This document shows, piece after piece, positions 5,779 to 6,320 of a DNA stretch of 6,320 bases (position 1 is its first letter; every line of letters begins with the position of its first letter). Under the pieces are notes generated by a model. It saw only the letters and a list, made by a program, of their open reading frames with translations. It was not told where the DNA came from and ran no database searches. The DNA comes from an uncultured Ruminococcus sp. Lineage in GTDB: Bacteria; Bacillota; Clostridia; Oscillospirales; Acutalibacteraceae. The DNA lies in NCBI GenBank assembly GCA_902773165.1, contig CACYDO010000080.1, positions 1-6,320 of the forward strand, given 5' to 3'. Made by a program: the position numbers and the translations under genes.

Positions 5779-6320
5779 TATTCATCGTCCTTATCGGAAG
5801 CCATTTTCTCCTGCTTCACCTTATGGTCGATAACGTGGCGCGAAGCAAGCTCCTTCATAACGTCGTCGATCGAGATACCCATTTCGATCATCATGACCAT
5901 AACGTGATACGTAAGATCTGCGATCTCGTAAATAGTTTCCTTCTTGTCGTTATCCTTAGCGGCGATAATGACCTCAGTAGACTCCTCGCCCACCTTTTTA
6001 AGGATCTTGTCGATACCCTTTTCGAAGAGATAGCTTGTATACGAGCCTTCCTTCATCTCTGTTTTTCTGCCGACGAGCATTTCCATAAGCGATTCAAGAG
6101 AAAACGCGCTGAGCGTATCGCTTACATAAACATCGTCGTTGAAGCAGGAATCTGTACCGAGGTGGCACGCAGGGCCGTCCTTAATGACATAAACGGTCAG
6201 CGCGTCTCTGTCGCAGTCAGTCTGAATATTGACGATATGCTGAACGTTGCCCGAAGTTTCACCCTTGCGCCAAAGCTCCTGACGTGAACGCGACCAGAAG
6301 CACGTTCTGCCTTCCTTAAC
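5778..6320 (-). CDS. hisIE: Bifunctional phosphoribosyl-AMP cyclohydrolase / phosphoribosyl-ATP pyrophosphatase, partial (N terminus off the right edge)
   Basis: Catalyses the second and third steps of histidine synthesis: PR-ATP to PR-AMP (HisE part) and ring opening to ProFAR (HisI part). The frame is open from the window edge to the stop at 5778, giving 180 residues. By residue from the edge, the HisI part shows FWSRSRQELWRKGETSGN (8-25), the metal motif DCDRD (35-39) and the zinc cysteines in GPACHLGTDSCF (49-60). A short linker leads to HisE from about residue 79, with KVGEESTEV (109-117), YEIADLTYH (131-139) and LASRHVIDHK near the C terminus; these are acidic MazG-like motifs. The Met at 6086 is internal, so a stand-alone HisE reading is wrong. 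About 35-45 N-terminal residues of HisI are missing, judged from the family. The stop overlaps the hisK start. Upstream his genes probably lie beyond the edge. Confidence 0.95.
   Translation of the reverse strand, partial: VKEGRTCFWSRSRQELWRKGETSGNVQHIVNIQTDCDRDALTVYVIKDGPACHLGTDSCFNDDVYVSDTLSAFSLESLMEMLVGRKTEMKEGSYTSYLFEKGIDKILKKVGEESTEVIIAAKDNDKKETIYEIADLTYHVMVMMIEMGISIDDVMKELASRHVIDHKVKQEKMASDKDDE
5788..5792 (-). promoter_or_regulatory. Ribosome binding site of the histidinol-phosphatase gene
   Basis: AAGGA on the minus strand lies 9 nt before the ATG at 5778, within the last codons of hisIE. Together with the TAATG overlap it indicates that hisIE and hisK are cotranscribed, probably with coupled translation. 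Confidence 0.7.

Noticed and set aside
5778..6086. Stand-alone 102-residue HisE protein
   Set aside because: The frame continues open upstream of the Met at 6086 through clear HisI motifs (DCDRD, CHLGTDSCF) to the window edge, so this is the C-terminal half of a HisIE fusion.

Overview
The window is ordinary bacterial chromosome with moderate GC, strong AGGAGG-type ribosome binding sites and tightly packed genes. A clostridial-type Rex repressor, a short (~645 aa) aconitase, a eukaryote-like NADP-isocitrate dehydrogenase and a PHP-type histidinol phosphatase together suggest an anaerobic member of the Bacillota, most likely class Clostridia and possibly a Ruminococcus/Oscillospiraceae relative. 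That placement is inferred from protein character, not from a marker gene.

Layout. Positions 1-151 hold what may be the tail of an upstream terminator, then an AT-rich promoter region with a perfect 11-bp inverted repeat around an extended -10 promoter. Positions 152-3884 are a plus-strand operon: acn (aconitase), a small two-helix membrane protein of unknown function that starts in the acn stop codon (TAATG), and icd (NADP-isocitrate dehydrogenase) 17 bp further on. Positions 3885-4154 are non-coding and hold a GC-rich imperfect tandem repeat with two strong hairpins. The rex gene (redox-sensing repressor) follows on the plus strand at 4155-4844. A bidirectional terminator at 4914-4952 separates it from a minus-strand histidine operon end: a HisI-HisE fusion that runs off the right edge, then a PHP histidinol-phosphatase gene, again joined by a TAATG overlap.

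How the genes work together. Aconitase and isocitrate dehydrogenase carry citrate through isocitrate to 2-oxoglutarate with formation of NADPH. In an anaerobe this oxidative TCA arm mainly supplies glutamate carbon. No citrate synthase gene is in the window. The histidine genes catalyse steps 2 and 3 (HisIE) and the histidinol-phosphate dephosphorylation step of histidine synthesis. Rex senses NADH/NAD+ and usually controls fermentation genes; its place beside icd is suggestive, but I found no canonical Rex operator in the window.

I see no mobile element, CRISPR array, tRNA, rRNA or evident new defence system. The points most worth a second look are the repeat architecture of the acn promoter, the uncharacterised membrane protein inside the acn-icd operon, and the GC-rich tandem repeat after icd.
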